This document shows, one piece after another, positions 27,939-37,455 of a stretch of 64,000 bases of DNA. Origin of the DNA: Peribacillus sp. ACCC06369 (GTDB lineage Bacteria > Bacillota > Bacilli > Bacillales > DSM-1321); contig NZ_JAUCEN010000002.1 of assembly GCF_030348945.1 (NCBI RefSeq), forward strand, positions 5,394,001 to 5,458,000, written 5' to 3'. Each line of letters starts with the position of its first letter. Within the stretch, counting starts at the first letter, position 1. Below the pieces are notes generated by a model. It was given only the letters and a program-made list of their open reading frames with translations. It was not told the DNA's origin and did no database searches. A program made the translations under genes and the position numbers.

Positions 27939-29645
27939 ATGTTAAAGACAAGATACGTCGTAGCGTCGATTGGGTTACTTATCGCCATCTTTATAGCAGT
28001 GATGTCTTTCCTTCCCAATCTGACAATTGAAAAGGCCACTAAAGGAAATACATATACGGGGTCCGTGTTTGACCAAAGCAAGGTGACAACCGTTGATATA
28101 ACATTGGCTGATGATGATTTGGATTCAATCCTGGATAACCCCTCTGAAAAGGAAGTTGTTGCATCAGATGTGACCATTAATGGGGAAAAAGTTGAAAATG
28201 TAGGGTTTCGAACCAAAGGGAACCTTTCCTTAAACTCTGTTGTCCAAATGGAAGATTCGGAACGCTACAGCTGGAATATAGATTTTAATTACTATCAGTC
28301 AGATCAAAATTTACATGGCCTGAAAGAATTTGATTTAAATAATAATTATAGTGACCCCACGTATATGAGGGAGTACCTTTCATATGAGCTAATGGAAAAG
28401 ATGGGCATAGCAACTCCCGGACATTCCTATATGTACGTGACCATCAATGGAAAAGAATGGGGCTTATATTTAGGCGTTGAATCTATTAATGAAACATTTT
28501 TGAATAATAACTTTCCATCTGGCAATGGTGACCTTTATTATCCTGATGGCACCGGAAGTGATTTAAAATGGATTGGTGAAGATATTGATGATTATACAGG
28601 GTTGAACTTAAAAACAAATGAAAGTTCTGATCAATCTGCGATGATCAAGATGCTTGATGCCATCAATAATGGCGGGGATTTAGAAGAAGTTTTGGATGTA
28701 GATGAAACATTGCGCTACTTTGCAGCCAATACAGCCCTCGTCAACCTCGATCACTATCAAGGCACATTAAAGCATAACTACTATCTATATGAGGAAAATG
28801 GCGTCTTTTCCATGCTGCCCTGGGACTATAATATGTCATTTGGAGGCTTTTCCGGAGGCGGGGGACGCCAGGAAGGCGCATCCGATAAAGAAAATGAAGT
28901 GGCTGCTGAGAGTAACGATACTGCTAACAAGGATGACACGGAGCCCCTTGGAGAAGCACCGAATAAGAACGGTGGCCGAATGATGGATATGAGTTCAAAT
29001 TTCATGAATGAAAGTAATATCAACTTCAGCATTACCGAACCTGTATCAGGTACAACCCTTGAAGATCGTCCTTTATTGAATGCCCTGCTTTCCAACGACG
29101 GGTACCGTGAAAAATATTATGATTATCTAGACGGCATTGCCACAGATTTTTTCTCTGAAGAAAATATGACAGCAATGACAACTGATATTTCTACATTAAT
29201 CACACCATATGTGAAAAAGGACCCGACTAAATTCTATACAATTGAAGAGTATACAGAAGCGACGTCAGGCGAGGAAACCCTGGTTGACTTCGCTGCCCAA
29301 CGAGCTGAGTCTATCTTAGCACAGCTTTCTGGAGATCTGGTTGTGGAGGCTGAAACAGAAAGCAGTATGGGCGGCAGAGCTCCTAATAGGGGCGATAACG
29401 CAAATGCAGGCCAGCCACCACCAAACATGGGCGGCGGCGAGAATGGGGCTGCCTTGCAGTCCCCTAACATGGTGAATGACGAGAATGGAGCAACTCCTGG
29501 TATGAACGGGAACATGGGGCAACAAGGGACAGATAACAGCAGCTCATCCAAAAATACGATCATTCTATCTTCCGTGCTCCTACTCTTATTATTTGGTGCA
29601 ATGGTCTTTGCCCACTTCTTTAAACGGAGAGGTAAAAAAGGATAG
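27939..29645 (+). CDS. CotH-family protein kinase, membrane-anchored
   Basis: Surface protein of 568 residues with a membrane helix at each end (about 9-24 and 541-560). The kinase-like CotH domain covers about 50-420: VDITLADDDLDSILDNP, NVGFRTKGNLS near 88, LKEFDLNNNYSDPTYMREYL near 128 and the metal-site motif LPWDYNMSFGG with Asp296. CotH of B. subtilis phosphorylates spore coat proteins. Here an acidic, low-complexity insert (about 310-360) follows the DYN motif, and a Gly/Asn/Met/Pro-rich stretch (about 475-535) precedes the last helix. No CotG- or CotB-like substrate is adjacent. Third gene of the VTC/DUF4956/CotH operon, followed by a terminator. Confidence 0.85.
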   Translation: MLKTRYVVASIGLLIAIFIAVMSFLPNLTIEKATKGNTYTGSVFDQSKVTTVDITLADDDLDSILDNPSEKEVVASDVTINGEKVENVGFRTKGNLSLNSVVQMEDSERYSWNIDFNYYQSDQNLHGLKEFDLNNNYSDPTYMREYLSYELMEKMGIATPGHSYMYVTINGKEWGLYLGVESINETFLNNNFPSGNGDLYYPDGTGSDLKWIGEDIDDYTGLNLKTNESSDQSAMIKMLDAINNGGDLEEVLDVDETLRYFAANTALVNLDHYQGTLKHNYYLYEENGVFSMLPWDYNMSFGGFSGGGGRQEGASDKENEVAAESNDTANKDDTEPLGEAPNKNGGRMMDMSSNFMNESNINFSITEPVSGTTLEDRPLLNALLSNDGYREKYYDYLDGIATDFFSEENMTAMTTDISTLITPYVKKDPTKFYTIEEYTEATSGEETLVDFAAQRAESILAQLSGDLVVEAETESSMGGRAPNRGDNANAGQPPPNMGGGENGAALQSPNMVNDENGATPGMNGNMGQQGTDNSSSSKNTIILSSVLLLLLFGAMVFAHFFKRRGKKG

Positions 29646-29664
29646 ACCATGCCCTTCCAATACG

Positions 29665-29700
29665 AAAAAGGTATCCCAAAATATTCGGGATACCTTTTTT
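29665..29700 (+). terminator. Terminator of the VTC/DUF4956/CotH operon
   Basis: AAAAAGGTATCCC pairs perfectly with GGGATACCTTTTT around a 9-base loop, followed by T and TATT. Confidence 0.9.
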
Positions 29701-29916
29701 ATTGCTTTGGCGTAAAGCCATCCATTATTTTCGTCGATGACTTTAGACCAAGAACTTAAACTATATCGTTTTTCCGCCTTCCTAATACTTTAACCGGGTT
29801 ATTCCTCCACCTTTTAATAATTTTTAATTGCTAATCAATATAAAATACCCTTATTTGGTATAAAATAGTAAAATAGAGAGGTAAATGAAACTCTATTCAG
29901 AGGGATTTGTTTACTT

Positions 29917-29942
29917 GTTTATCATTTGAAATTAGAGGGTAA
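29917..29942 (+). promoter_or_regulatory. Possible sigma-B promoter before the amylase gene
   Basis: GTTTAT, 14 bases, GGGTAA: each element matches the B. subtilis sigma-B consensus (GTTTAA / GGGTAT) at 5 of 6 positions. The amylase start is 76 bases downstream. The remainder of the gap 29646-30017 shows only the preceding operon's terminator. Confidence 0.4.
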
Positions 29943-30017
29943 AGATTTCCACTATTACTTTATCCGATCGTTCTGCTTCAATTTTATCAAAACGTGTCGG
30001 TGTCAGGGGGGGAACGG

Positions 30018-31499
30018 ATGAAAAGAAATCATACGATGATGCAATTTTTCGAGTGGCATCTTGAGGCAGATGGTTCTCATTGGGAAAGATTGAAATATGC
30101 AGCCTCCAAGTTGAAGGATATAGGAATTGATTGCGTCTGGCTTCCGCCGGTTACCAAAGGGCAATCCATTGGGGATAACGGGTATGGAATATATGATGGA
30201 TACGATTTGGGGGAATTTGACCAAAAAGGAACCGTTCGTACCAAATACGGAACCAAAGATGAATTGCTTCAAGCAATAGCCACCTGTCATAACTACGGAC
30301 TTTGCGTTTATATCGATTTAGTCATGAATCACAAGGCAGGAGCAGATGGAACCGAAAAAATAGAAGTCATTGAAGTCAATCCAGACAATCGTATGGAAGA
30401 TATTTCAGAACCTTTTGAAATTGAAGGCTGGACAACATTCGATTTTCCAGGCCGTAAAAATAAATACTCTGATTTTAAGTGGAACCATACTCATTTTAAT
30501 GGGACTGACTACGATGCCGAAAACGACAAAATGGGTGTATATCGAATCACAGGCGAAAATAAACACTGGAGTAAGCATGTCATCGATGAATTCGGAAACT
30601 ATGATTATTTAATGTTTGCCAACATCGATTACAGTCTGCCAGAAGTTCGGCGGGAAATGATTAACTGGGGAAAATGGATGGTTGATACGTTAAAGTGTGA
30701 TGGTTTTCGTTTGGACGCCGTTAAACATATTGATTATGAATTCATCAATGAGTTTCTACAAGAACTCATTCCTTATACAAAGGAACATTTCTTCATGGTC
30801 GGCGAATTTTGGAAGGCGGATGTTAAAGCTTGTCAAACTTACTTAGAGCAAACCAATCATGACCTCAACTTGTTCGATGTTTCCCTGCATTATAAATTTC
30901 ATGAGGCTTCAAAAGCAGGAACTGACTTCGACCTCTCAACCATCTTTGATGATACCCTCGTCCAAACCAATCCGGCGCAGGCTGTCACTTTTGTCGACAA
31001 TCATGACTCCCAACCTCATGAATCACTGGAATCCTGGGTAAAGGACTGGTTTAAACCATCGGCATATGCTCTTATCCTGCTTAGACTTTGCGGTTATCCC
31101 TGTGTCTTTTACGGGGACTATTATGGAATCGGCGGGCCTTCTCCGGTACCTGGTAAACAGGATATTCTCGATCGCCTCTTATATGCAAGGCATGAAAAAG
31201 CTTACGGGGAACAGACGGACTATTTTGATGATCATAATACGATTGGCTGGGTCCGGCTCGGGGTTGAAGAGCTAGAAGGCTCGGGGTGTGCGGTCGTTAT
31301 CTCCAATGGTGATCACAACAGTGAAAAAAGGATGTTCGTCGGTAAACATCGGGCTGGTGAAATCTGGAGTGATTTAACCTGTCATCGAGATGACCACATT
31401 ACCATTGAAGAAGATGGTTACGCGACCTTTCCCGTTCATGGGAAAAGCGTATCCGTATGGGCCTTGAATGATGCACCGCTTAAAGCAACACCACTCTAA
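30018..31499 (+). CDS. Intracellular alpha-amylase, GH13
   Basis: Glycoside hydrolase of 493 residues, family GH13 (subfamily 5 type), cutting alpha-1,4-glucans. No signal peptide: the protein begins directly with MKRNHTMMQFFEWHLEADG, so it should act in the cytoplasm on glycogen or imported maltodextrin. The four GH13 regions are clear: DLVMNH, GFRLDAVKH (nucleophile Asp), VGEFWK (acid/base Glu) and VTFVDNHDSQ (transition-state Asp). The start is the ATG at 30018 after GGGGGGAACGG, not the in-frame upstream codon at 29994. Single gene; no glycogen or maltose genes nearby. A sigma-B-like promoter suggests expression under stress. Confidence 0.92.
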   Translation: MKRNHTMMQFFEWHLEADGSHWERLKYAASKLKDIGIDCVWLPPVTKGQSIGDNGYGIYDGYDLGEFDQKGTVRTKYGTKDELLQAIATCHNYGLCVYIDLVMNHKAGADGTEKIEVIEVNPDNRMEDISEPFEIEGWTTFDFPGRKNKYSDFKWNHTHFNGTDYDAENDKMGVYRITGENKHWSKHVIDEFGNYDYLMFANIDYSLPEVRREMINWGKWMVDTLKCDGFRLDAVKHIDYEFINEFLQELIPYTKEHFFMVGEFWKADVKACQTYLEQTNHDLNLFDVSLHYKFHEASKAGTDFDLSTIFDDTLVQTNPAQAVTFVDNHDSQPHESLESWVKDWFKPSAYALILLRLCGYPCVFYGDYYGIGGPSPVPGKQDILDRLLYARHEKAYGEQTDYFDDHNTIGWVRLGVEELEGSGCAVVISNGDHNSEKRMFVGKHRAGEIWSDLTCHRDDHITIEEDGYATFPVHGKSVSVWALNDAPLKATPL

Positions 31500-31514
31500 A
31501 ATGAGATAGCACCG

Positions 31515-31549
31515 GAACAGCATGTCGATTGGAGATATGCTGTTCTTTG
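31515..31549 (+). terminator. Probable terminator after the amylase gene
   Basis: GAACAGCAT pairs with ATGCTGTTC across a 13-base loop, followed by only TTTGC, so it is a weak example. Confidence 0.45.
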
Positions 31550-31650
31550 CTGATGACAAAGATCTGAAATTCCTCCACCATCCTAGTGAAAGATAATTTT
31601 TCCATCACGACCAATCATGGTAAGATAAGGGAAAAAGGAGTTGAAGGAAA

Positions 31651-32886
31651 GTGAAAAATGAAATCATTGAAAGATTCACTTCTTATGTGAAAGTGGATAC
31701 CCAATCGAATGAGGCAAATCCATCATGCCCCTCTACACCCGGACAGTTGACCTTGGCAAATACATTGGTCCAGGAACTTCAATCCATTGGGATGAAGGAA
31801 GTGACAATTGATCAGAATGGCTATGTCATGGCAACCTTGCCAGCCAATTCAAAAAAGGATATTCCGACAGTTGGATTTTTGGCTCATGTCGATACAGCAA
31901 CGGATTTCACCGGGAAAGATGTAAAACCACAGATCGTTGACAACTATGATGGCAAAGATCTTACTTTACATGAAAAATTGGGTGTCATCCTCTCACCTAA
32001 TGATTTCCCTTCGCTCAAGAACTACAAAGGGCATACCTTGATTACAACGGATGGAACAACCCTGTTGGGAGCAGATAATAAGGCTGGCATTGCCGAAATC
32101 ATGACTGCCATGGATTATTTGATACAGCATCCGGAAATCAAGCATGGAAAAATTCGTGTTGCCTTCACTCCCGATGAGGAAATCGGCAGGGGACCACATA
32201 AGTTTGATGTAGATGCTTTTGATGCCCAATTTGCCTACACCGTGGACGGCGGCCCACTTGGGGAACTTGAATATGAGAGCTTCAATGCTGCATCGGCCAG
32301 GATCCTGATCAAAGGTACGAATATTCACCCTGGTACGGCTAAAGGAAAAATGGTGAACTCGGCTAAAATCGCCATGGAACTCCATAATAAGCTCCCAGTG
32401 GCAGAAGCACCGGAATATACGGAGGGTTACGAAGGATTTTATCATCTTCTTTCTTTTCACGGCGATGTGGAAGAGACCAAGCTCTCTTACATCATCAGGG
32501 ATTTCGACCGCCAAAAATTTAATGAACGTAAGGTATATATAACGAAAGTCATCGAAGATTTAAAAGAAAAATACGGGCAGAATCGTATCCAACTTGAATT
32601 ACAGGACCAATATTACAACATGAAGGAAAAAATTGAACCCGTGAAGGAAATCGTGGATATTGCCCATGAAGCAATGGAGAAACTCGGTATAAAACCAAAA
32701 ATCTCGCCAATACGCGGTGGTACGGACGGATCTCAATTATCGTATATGGGACTGCCAACACCCAACATTTTTACGGGCGGAGAGAACTTTCATGGCAAAT
32801 ATGAATTTATTTCCGTCGATAATATGGTCCTGGCCACAAAGGTGATTGTTGGCATTGCATCGCTTCTTGAAGAAAAAGCGAAGTAG
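31651..32886 (+). CDS. pepT: Peptidase T (tripeptide aminopeptidase)
   Basis: Zinc aminopeptidase of the M20 family that removes the N-terminal residue from tripeptides in the cytoplasm; 411 residues, the usual length. Metal and catalytic motifs: GFLAHVDTA near 75, [11 protein letters not shown] near 140, PDEEIGRG near 175, [10 protein letters not shown] near 195 and the C-terminal [18 protein letters not shown]. The start is GTG at 31651, with AAGGAAA immediately before and GGAG further upstream. Monocistronic, ending at a bidirectional terminator shared with the catalase gene. Confidence 0.93.
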   Translation: MKNEIIERFTSYVKVDTQSNEANPSCPSTPGQLTLANTLVQELQSIGMKEVTIDQNGYVMATLPANSKKDIPTVGFLAHVDTATDFTGKDVKPQIVDNYDGKDLTLHEKLGVILSPNDFPSLKNYKGHTLITTDGTTLLGADNKAGIAEIMTAMDYLIQHPEIKHGKIRVAFTPDEEIGRGPHKFDVDAFDAQFAYTVDGGPLGELEYESFNAASARILIKGTNIHPGTAKGKMVNSAKIAMELHNKLPVAEAPEYTEGYEGFYHLLSFHGDVEETKLSYIIRDFDRQKFNERKVYITKVIEDLKEKYGQNRIQLELQDQYYNMKEKIEPVKEIVDIAHEAMEKLGIKPKISPIRGGTDGSQLSYMGLPTPNIFTGGENFHGKYEFISVDNMVLATKVIVGIASLLEEKAK

Positions 32887-32910
32887 CTTGATACGAACTG
32901 TCTTTATTGA

Positions 32911-32944
32911 AAAAAACCCCAGACTCCAAGTCTGGGGTTTTTTT
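32911..32944. terminator. Bidirectional terminator between pepT and the catalase gene
   Basis: AAAAAACCCCAGACT pairs perfectly with AGTCTGGGGTTTTTT around CCA, giving T runs in both directions between convergent genes. Confidence 0.92.
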
Positions 32945-32949
32945 CAAAA

Positions 32950-35019
32950 TTAAGCGCGTGTCCAGTGACGGTGCTTGGCAATTGCCTCGATAAAGGCAGC
33001 TACACCATTTTTCTCCGAAACAGCTACAATGCCTCCGGCTGGCTCAATGGAACCTATGCCTGCCTTCGTTAAAATCTCGGCTCCTTCTTTTCCTGCACCA
33101 ATCGCCTTGAAATGATTGTAAGCTTCATCAACAAAGTAAATTGGTTCCTTGGATGCCTTTAGCGTATCGACACTCTCCTGGCCTCCTGCCACATATACAG
33201 CATCGAAAAGTACCGAATCGGCTGTCAGGAATGTCTGATTCACCTCAACTTGCTGTCCTTTTGAACTTGTAATCACTCCACGATTATTACTGATGATTTC
33301 AGCAGTTATACCTGTTGATTTAAAGGATTCCAAAACTTGATTAACCTCTGATCCGTTGAAACCATCGGCAGCCAAGATCGCCACTTTTCTTGTTGCGGCC
33401 GTGTTTACTTTCATTTGCTCTTGGCTTAAAGCCGGGGAAGCCCAATCCAATTTGACATCACTCTTGTTTGTAGGAGGATTCACCCCCACTCCAATAGCGA
33501 TTGTTTCTGCCAGTTCTACATCAACATTACTGAACATCTCGACAATTTGCTGCTGAACGTCCTTACTTTTCACTTTTCCCACTTCAAAATGGAAAGCTTG
33601 AATAATATGCTCCTTCTCCACTTCCGTCATGCTATTCCAGAATAGTTTTGCTTGGCTGTAATGATCCTTGAAACTTTCACTGCGTTGACGGACCTTTCTG
33701 CCATCGACTTTTTCCTGGTAATGTGCATAGCCGCCTTCCTCCTCTGAAGCAGGTTCAGGAGAGTTACCTGCAAGGGAGTTTTTATGATAACTGACAGGCC
33801 CTGGATTTATTGACATTCGGTGCATGCCATCGCGTTGATTATTATGAACGGGGGCAACCGTCCTATTAATGGGAAGCTCGTGGAAGTTCGGGCCTCCCAA
33901 TCGGGATAGCTGGGTATCGGTGTATGAGAATAAACGACCCTGAAGCAGCGGATCATTTGAAAAATCAATACCCGGTACAACATGCCCCGGATGGAAAGCT
34001 ATCTGTTCCGTCTCTGCAAAAAAGTTATCCGTATTTTGGTTCAAAACCATTTTCCCGATTATTTTCACCGGGATTTGTTCTTCCGGCCATAGTTTAGTGG
34101 GATCGAGGATATCAAAATCGAATTTGAATTCATCTTCTTCCTTAATCATTTGCACGCCAAATTCAAATTCAGGATAATTTCCAGTATCTATTGCTTCCCA
34201 CAGATCTTGGCGGTGAAAATCAGGATTTTTCCCTGCAATTTTCTGCGCTTCATCCCAAACAAGGGATTTAACTCCCAGTACAGGCTTCCAATGGAATTTA
34301 ACGAAATGGGCCACACCTTCTTCATTCACAAATCGGAATGTGTGGACACCAAACCCTTCCATCATCCGGAAACTTCTTGGTATGGCCCTATCTGAAAGGT
34401 GCCACATGACCATATGTGCCGTTTCTTCATTGTTGGCGACGAAATCCCAAAAAGTATCATGGGCAGACGCAGCCTGAGGTATTTCGTTATGAGGTTCAGG
34501 TTTAACGGCATGAATTAAATCAGGGAACTTAATGGCATCCTGGATAAAAAATACCGGAATATTATTTCCAACCAAATCGTAGTTTCCTTCCTCGGTATAA
34601 AACTTTGTCGAGAATCCCCTGACATCACGAACCGAGTCTGCCGATCCGCGGGAACCCGCTACCGTGGAGTAACGAACGAATACTGGCGTCTTGACTGTAG
34701 GGTCTTGTAGAAACTTGGCCTTTGTATATTCGGTCATCGGCTCATATACCTGAAAATATCCATGTGCTCCAGACCCACGTGCATGCACAATCCGCTCAGG
34801 AATACGCTCATGGTCAAAATGAGTCATTTTTTCACGAAAATGAAAGTCCTCCATCAAAGTGGGACCGCGGGTTCCCGCTTTCAAAGAATGTTCATCCTCG
34901 GAAATACGCAAACCTTGGTTAGTCGTCATCTTTTTCCCATTATCGTCCACTCGATATTGTTCCAACTGCCGTTGCTTACTTTGTTCATCGATTCTTCCGC
35001 TTTCATTTGCTTTTGTCAT
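32950..35019 (-). CDS. katE: Large-subunit catalase, KatE/HPII type
   Basis: Heme catalase that splits hydrogen peroxide, 689 residues, close to the 686 of B. subtilis KatE. Key parts: catalytic His79 in RIVHARGSGAHGYF, Asn in LVGNNIPVFFIQD, the heme-ligand tyrosine in GRLFSYTDTQ, and a C-terminal flavodoxin/DJ-1-like domain starting RKVAILAADGFNGSEV that only large-subunit catalases have. Start: ATG with GGAGGGG about 12 bases upstream. A strong sigma-B-type promoter lies about 95 bases upstream, as expected for the general-stress catalase. Confidence 0.95.
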   Translation of the reverse strand: MTKANESGRIDEQSKQRQLEQYRVDDNGKKMTTNQGLRISEDEHSLKAGTRGPTLMEDFHFREKMTHFDHERIPERIVHARGSGAHGYFQVYEPMTEYTKAKFLQDPTVKTPVFVRYSTVAGSRGSADSVRDVRGFSTKFYTEEGNYDLVGNNIPVFFIQDAIKFPDLIHAVKPEPHNEIPQAASAHDTFWDFVANNEETAHMVMWHLSDRAIPRSFRMMEGFGVHTFRFVNEEGVAHFVKFHWKPVLGVKSLVWDEAQKIAGKNPDFHRQDLWEAIDTGNYPEFEFGVQMIKEEDEFKFDFDILDPTKLWPEEQIPVKIIGKMVLNQNTDNFFAETEQIAFHPGHVVPGIDFSNDPLLQGRLFSYTDTQLSRLGGPNFHELPINRTVAPVHNNQRDGMHRMSINPGPVSYHKNSLAGNSPEPASEEEGGYAHYQEKVDGRKVRQRSESFKDHYSQAKLFWNSMTEVEKEHIIQAFHFEVGKVKSKDVQQQIVEMFSNVDVELAETIAIGVGVNPPTNKSDVKLDWASPALSQEQMKVNTAATRKVAILAADGFNGSEVNQVLESFKSTGITAEIISNNRGVITSSKGQQVEVNQTFLTADSVLFDAVYVAGGQESVDTLKASKEPIYFVDEAYNHFKAIGAGKEGAEILTKAGIGSIEPAGGIVAVSEKNGVAAFIEAIAKHRHWTRA

Positions 35020-35113
35020 CCCTGTTCATTCCCCTCCATGTTCAAAAATTTCAGTTTAATTCGTGTGGTATGTATTTACTTTAAATTCGTATAATTGCGT
35101 TATCCTTCCTCAT

Positions 35114-35139
35114 ATACCACTCTATTTTGACGGGTAAAC
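35114..35139 (-). promoter_or_regulatory. Sigma-B-type promoter of katE
   Basis: On the minus strand GTTTAC (35134-35139), 14 bases, TGGTAT (35114-35119): each hexamer matches the sigma-B consensus at 5 of 6. It gives a leader of about 85-90 bases to katE. Confidence 0.7.
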
Positions 35140-35252
35140 AGAATTCAGAAAAAGAATCTTCCCGTCATCATAAAACAAAAAAATGATTCCAGTGAGGACG
35201 GTTTAGGTCGAATTATTCCCGTCGAAACACTGGGGAAGAGAAGAATACATAT

Positions 35253-35297
35253 AAAAAAGAAGCGGAAAGACCAATTTTGGGTCTTCCCGCTTCTTTT
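35253..35297. terminator. Terminator after dbpA
   Basis: AAAAGAAGCGG.AAGACC pairs with GGTCTT.CCGCTTCTTTT around AATTTTG; on the minus strand a T-rich tail follows. Confidence 0.85.
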
Positions 35298-35310
35298 CCA
35301 TTCAACACCT

Positions 35311-36759
35311 TTAGTTCTTAAAGGCCTCTGAAACCTTCAAAAGTTTGCCTTTTACTTTCGTATTTTTCATCACTTTCAAGACAAGCGGTCCCTTTTCATT
35401 CAATATTTCCACATAAGAAACATTATCCTGTATTGTAATGATCCCGATGTCCTCAGCATTCACACCATCAATTTTTGCGATAGTTCCGACAAAATCAACA
35501 GCCCTGATTTTCTTTTTCTTTCCGCCATTGAAATACAACTTCATGATTTGTTTATTCAATTTTTCACTTTTATCTTTTTTTATCTTTGGACGAGCTTCCA
35601 GTTTCGCTTCGAAATCCATTTTTTTATTGGAGACATCCTCTTTTGTTGGAACGGGCATCTTAGGGATTTCAAAACCGATATAGCCTTGAATCTCAGTAAG
35701 GAATTTGTCTTCATACGGCGTCACAAAAGTAATGGCTTTTCCTTTTTTCCCGGCACGGCCCGTTCTTCCAGTTCGATGTACGTAACTTTCCTTTTCCAAT
35801 GGCAGGTCATAGTTAATCACGTGGGTTATATTATCGATGTCAATTCCACGTGCAGCAACATCCGTCGCAACCAAATAGCGGAATTCCCCTCTTCTGAATT
35901 CATTCATCACTGCAAGGCGATCTTCCTGAAGCATGCCGCCGTGAATCATATCACAAGGATATTCCAGATCCATTAGCTGTTCGCATACTTGGTCCACCCG
36001 ATCTTTCGTCCGACAGAAAATGATGCAGCTATCGGGGTTTTCCGTGATGGTGACGTCTCTAAGCAGGGAAAACTTATCATCCTCTTTCACTTCAATAAGT
36101 GCATGTTCTATTTTCTCCGTCGTTAAACCCTTTGCTTTGATTTCAATATCCAAAGGATCTTTCATATATTGCTTACAAAGCTTTTTTATACTCTCAGGTA
36201 ATGTGGCAGAGAACAGCATGGTTACCCTATTTTTCGGAAGCTCTTTAATAATGGCTTCCACTTGTTCAATGAAGCCCATATTCAGCATTTCATCCGCTTC
36301 ATCAATAACTAAATGAGTTAAGCGTTCCAAGGCGAATGTCCCTTTCTCGATATGATCCAGAACCCGCCCCGGTGTTCCAACGACTACATGGCTTTTTTGT
36401 TTCAATTCCGCTTTTTGCAGTGCGAATGGATGTTTTCCATAAACCGCAGTAGCCTTTATCCTTTTGAATCTTCCTATATTCGTGATATCCTCTTTTACCT
36501 GTACAGCAAGCTCACGTGTCGGTGTTAAAATAAGCGCTTGAGGCTTATTCTCCTCCCAATCGACCATTTCGCAAATCGGTATGCCGAATGAAGCGGTCTT
36601 GCCACTTCCCGTTTGGGATTTAACAACAAGATCCCGCTTTTTCAGCGCCACTGGAATCACTTCACGCTGTACTTCGGTTGGATGTTGATATCCCAAGCTT
36701 TCTAATGCCCTTACAATTTCATCGCTTAATGTATAATCAGTAAAACCTAATTCATTCAT
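35311..36759 (-). CDS. dbpA: DEAD-box RNA helicase, DbpA/YxiN type
   Basis: ATP-dependent RNA helicase of 482 residues acting in 50S ribosome assembly. Motifs: Walker [10 protein letters not shown] (48-56), PTRELAVQV (80-88), TPGR (129-132), DEAD (153-156), SAT, then ARGIDI and [10 protein letters not shown] in the second RecA domain. The C-terminal domain of about 75 residues ([21 protein letters not shown] onward) is the DbpA RNA-binding module, which in the YxiN/DbpA proteins recognises 23S rRNA hairpin 92. Start: ATG with AGAGG about 9 bases upstream. Single gene. Confidence 0.93.
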   Translation of the reverse strand: MNELGFTDYTLSDEIVRALESLGYQHPTEVQREVIPVALKKRDLVVKSQTGSGKTASFGIPICEMVDWEENKPQALILTPTRELAVQVKEDITNIGRFKRIKATAVYGKHPFALQKAELKQKSHVVVGTPGRVLDHIEKGTFALERLTHLVIDEADEMLNMGFIEQVEAIIKELPKNRVTMLFSATLPESIKKLCKQYMKDPLDIEIKAKGLTTEKIEHALIEVKEDDKFSLLRDVTITENPDSCIIFCRTKDRVDQVCEQLMDLEYPCDMIHGGMLQEDRLAVMNEFRRGEFRYLVATDVAARGIDIDNITHVINYDLPLEKESYVHRTGRTGRAGKKGKAITFVTPYEDKFLTEIQGYIGFEIPKMPVPTKEDVSNKKMDFEAKLEARPKIKKDKSEKLNKQIMKLYFNGGKKKKIRAVDFVGTIAKIDGVNAEDIGIITIQDNVSYVEILNEKGPLVLKVMKNTKVKGKLLKVSEAFKN

Positions 36760-36894
36760 ATAACAGCCTCTTTTGTTGTTTAGTATGTTGCTTTATTGTT
36801 TCCATAATCGTAATTTCCTTATACAAGGTTCTATTATACGCGATATACATCGATAAACCTTGTAATAACCAAATTCAATTGCCTTATTTCAATA

Positions 36895-36910
36895 TAATGA
36901 AACTTCATTA
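36895..36910. promoter_or_regulatory. Possible metal-regulator dyad upstream of the heme monooxygenase gene
   Basis: TAATGAA-AC-TTCATTA is a perfect 7-2-7 dyad; its right half runs on as TTCATTATC, identical to half a Fur box. The 2-base spacing departs from the 1-base spacing of a standard Fur site. It lies 135 bases before the gene. Confidence 0.3.
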
Positions 36911-37044
36911 TCAGTAAAAAGGATGCTAATGATCTTGATTAATCAAAATGGACCATGCTTCTTTCAATATGCTAAAATATGTATGAGATTAAAGCGGAAA
37001 CAGGGTGTAGATTAAAAACCGATGTCCAAAAGGAGTGCTGATTT

Positions 37045-37377
37045 ATGATAATCGTAACGAATAGAATCAGAGTCAAAAAAGGGATGGGGGCAGCCATGGC
37101 CCCAGGATTTACTGCACCAGGTCCACTTGATACAACGGAAGGCTTCGTAAAAGTTGAAGTATTATTAACGCAGAACTTATCGGATCACGATGAATTGAGC
37201 GTTAATATGTATTGGGAAAACCTTGATAACTTTACTGCTTGGAGAAATAGCGATGCATTCAAAGCTGCACATAAACGTCCTGAACCTAGTTCCGGTGAAG
37301 CTAAAAAAGAATCTCCAATTCTAGGCAGCGAGCTTACTACGTATGAAGTCGCCTCAGTAAAAGAAATAGCTAAATAA
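37045..37377 (+). CDS. hmoA: IsdG/HmoA-type heme-degrading monooxygenase
   Basis: Small enzyme of 110 residues with the dimeric ferredoxin-like fold of antibiotic-biosynthesis monooxygenases. Opening MIIVTNRIRVKKGMGAAMAP, then LDTTEGFVKVEVLL and MYWENLDNFTAWRNSDAFKAAHK follow the IsdG/HmoA pattern, with Trp near 67 and His77 in the place of the heme-ligand histidine. It would release iron from heme in the cytoplasm, like B. subtilis HmoA (YetG). Start: ATG with AAAAGGAGTG upstream. Single gene with its own terminator; iron control is plausible but not shown. Confidence 0.85.
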   Translation: MIIVTNRIRVKKGMGAAMAPGFTAPGPLDTTEGFVKVEVLLTQNLSDHDELSVNMYWENLDNFTAWRNSDAFKAAHKRPEPSSGEAKKESPILGSELTTYEVASVKEIAK

Positions 37378-37389
37378 TAAAATTACACC

Positions 37390-37421
37390 AAAAGAGGCCG
37401 CAAAATATGCGGCCTCTTTTT
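37390..37421 (+). terminator. Terminator after the heme monooxygenase gene
   Basis: GAGGCCGCA (37394-37402) pairs with TGCGGCCTC (37408-37416), flanked by AAAA and TTTTT, so it may serve both directions. Confidence 0.9.
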
Positions 37422-37455
37422 GATGGAGTTTATGGCTTGGGTCTCTTTTAGTAAA

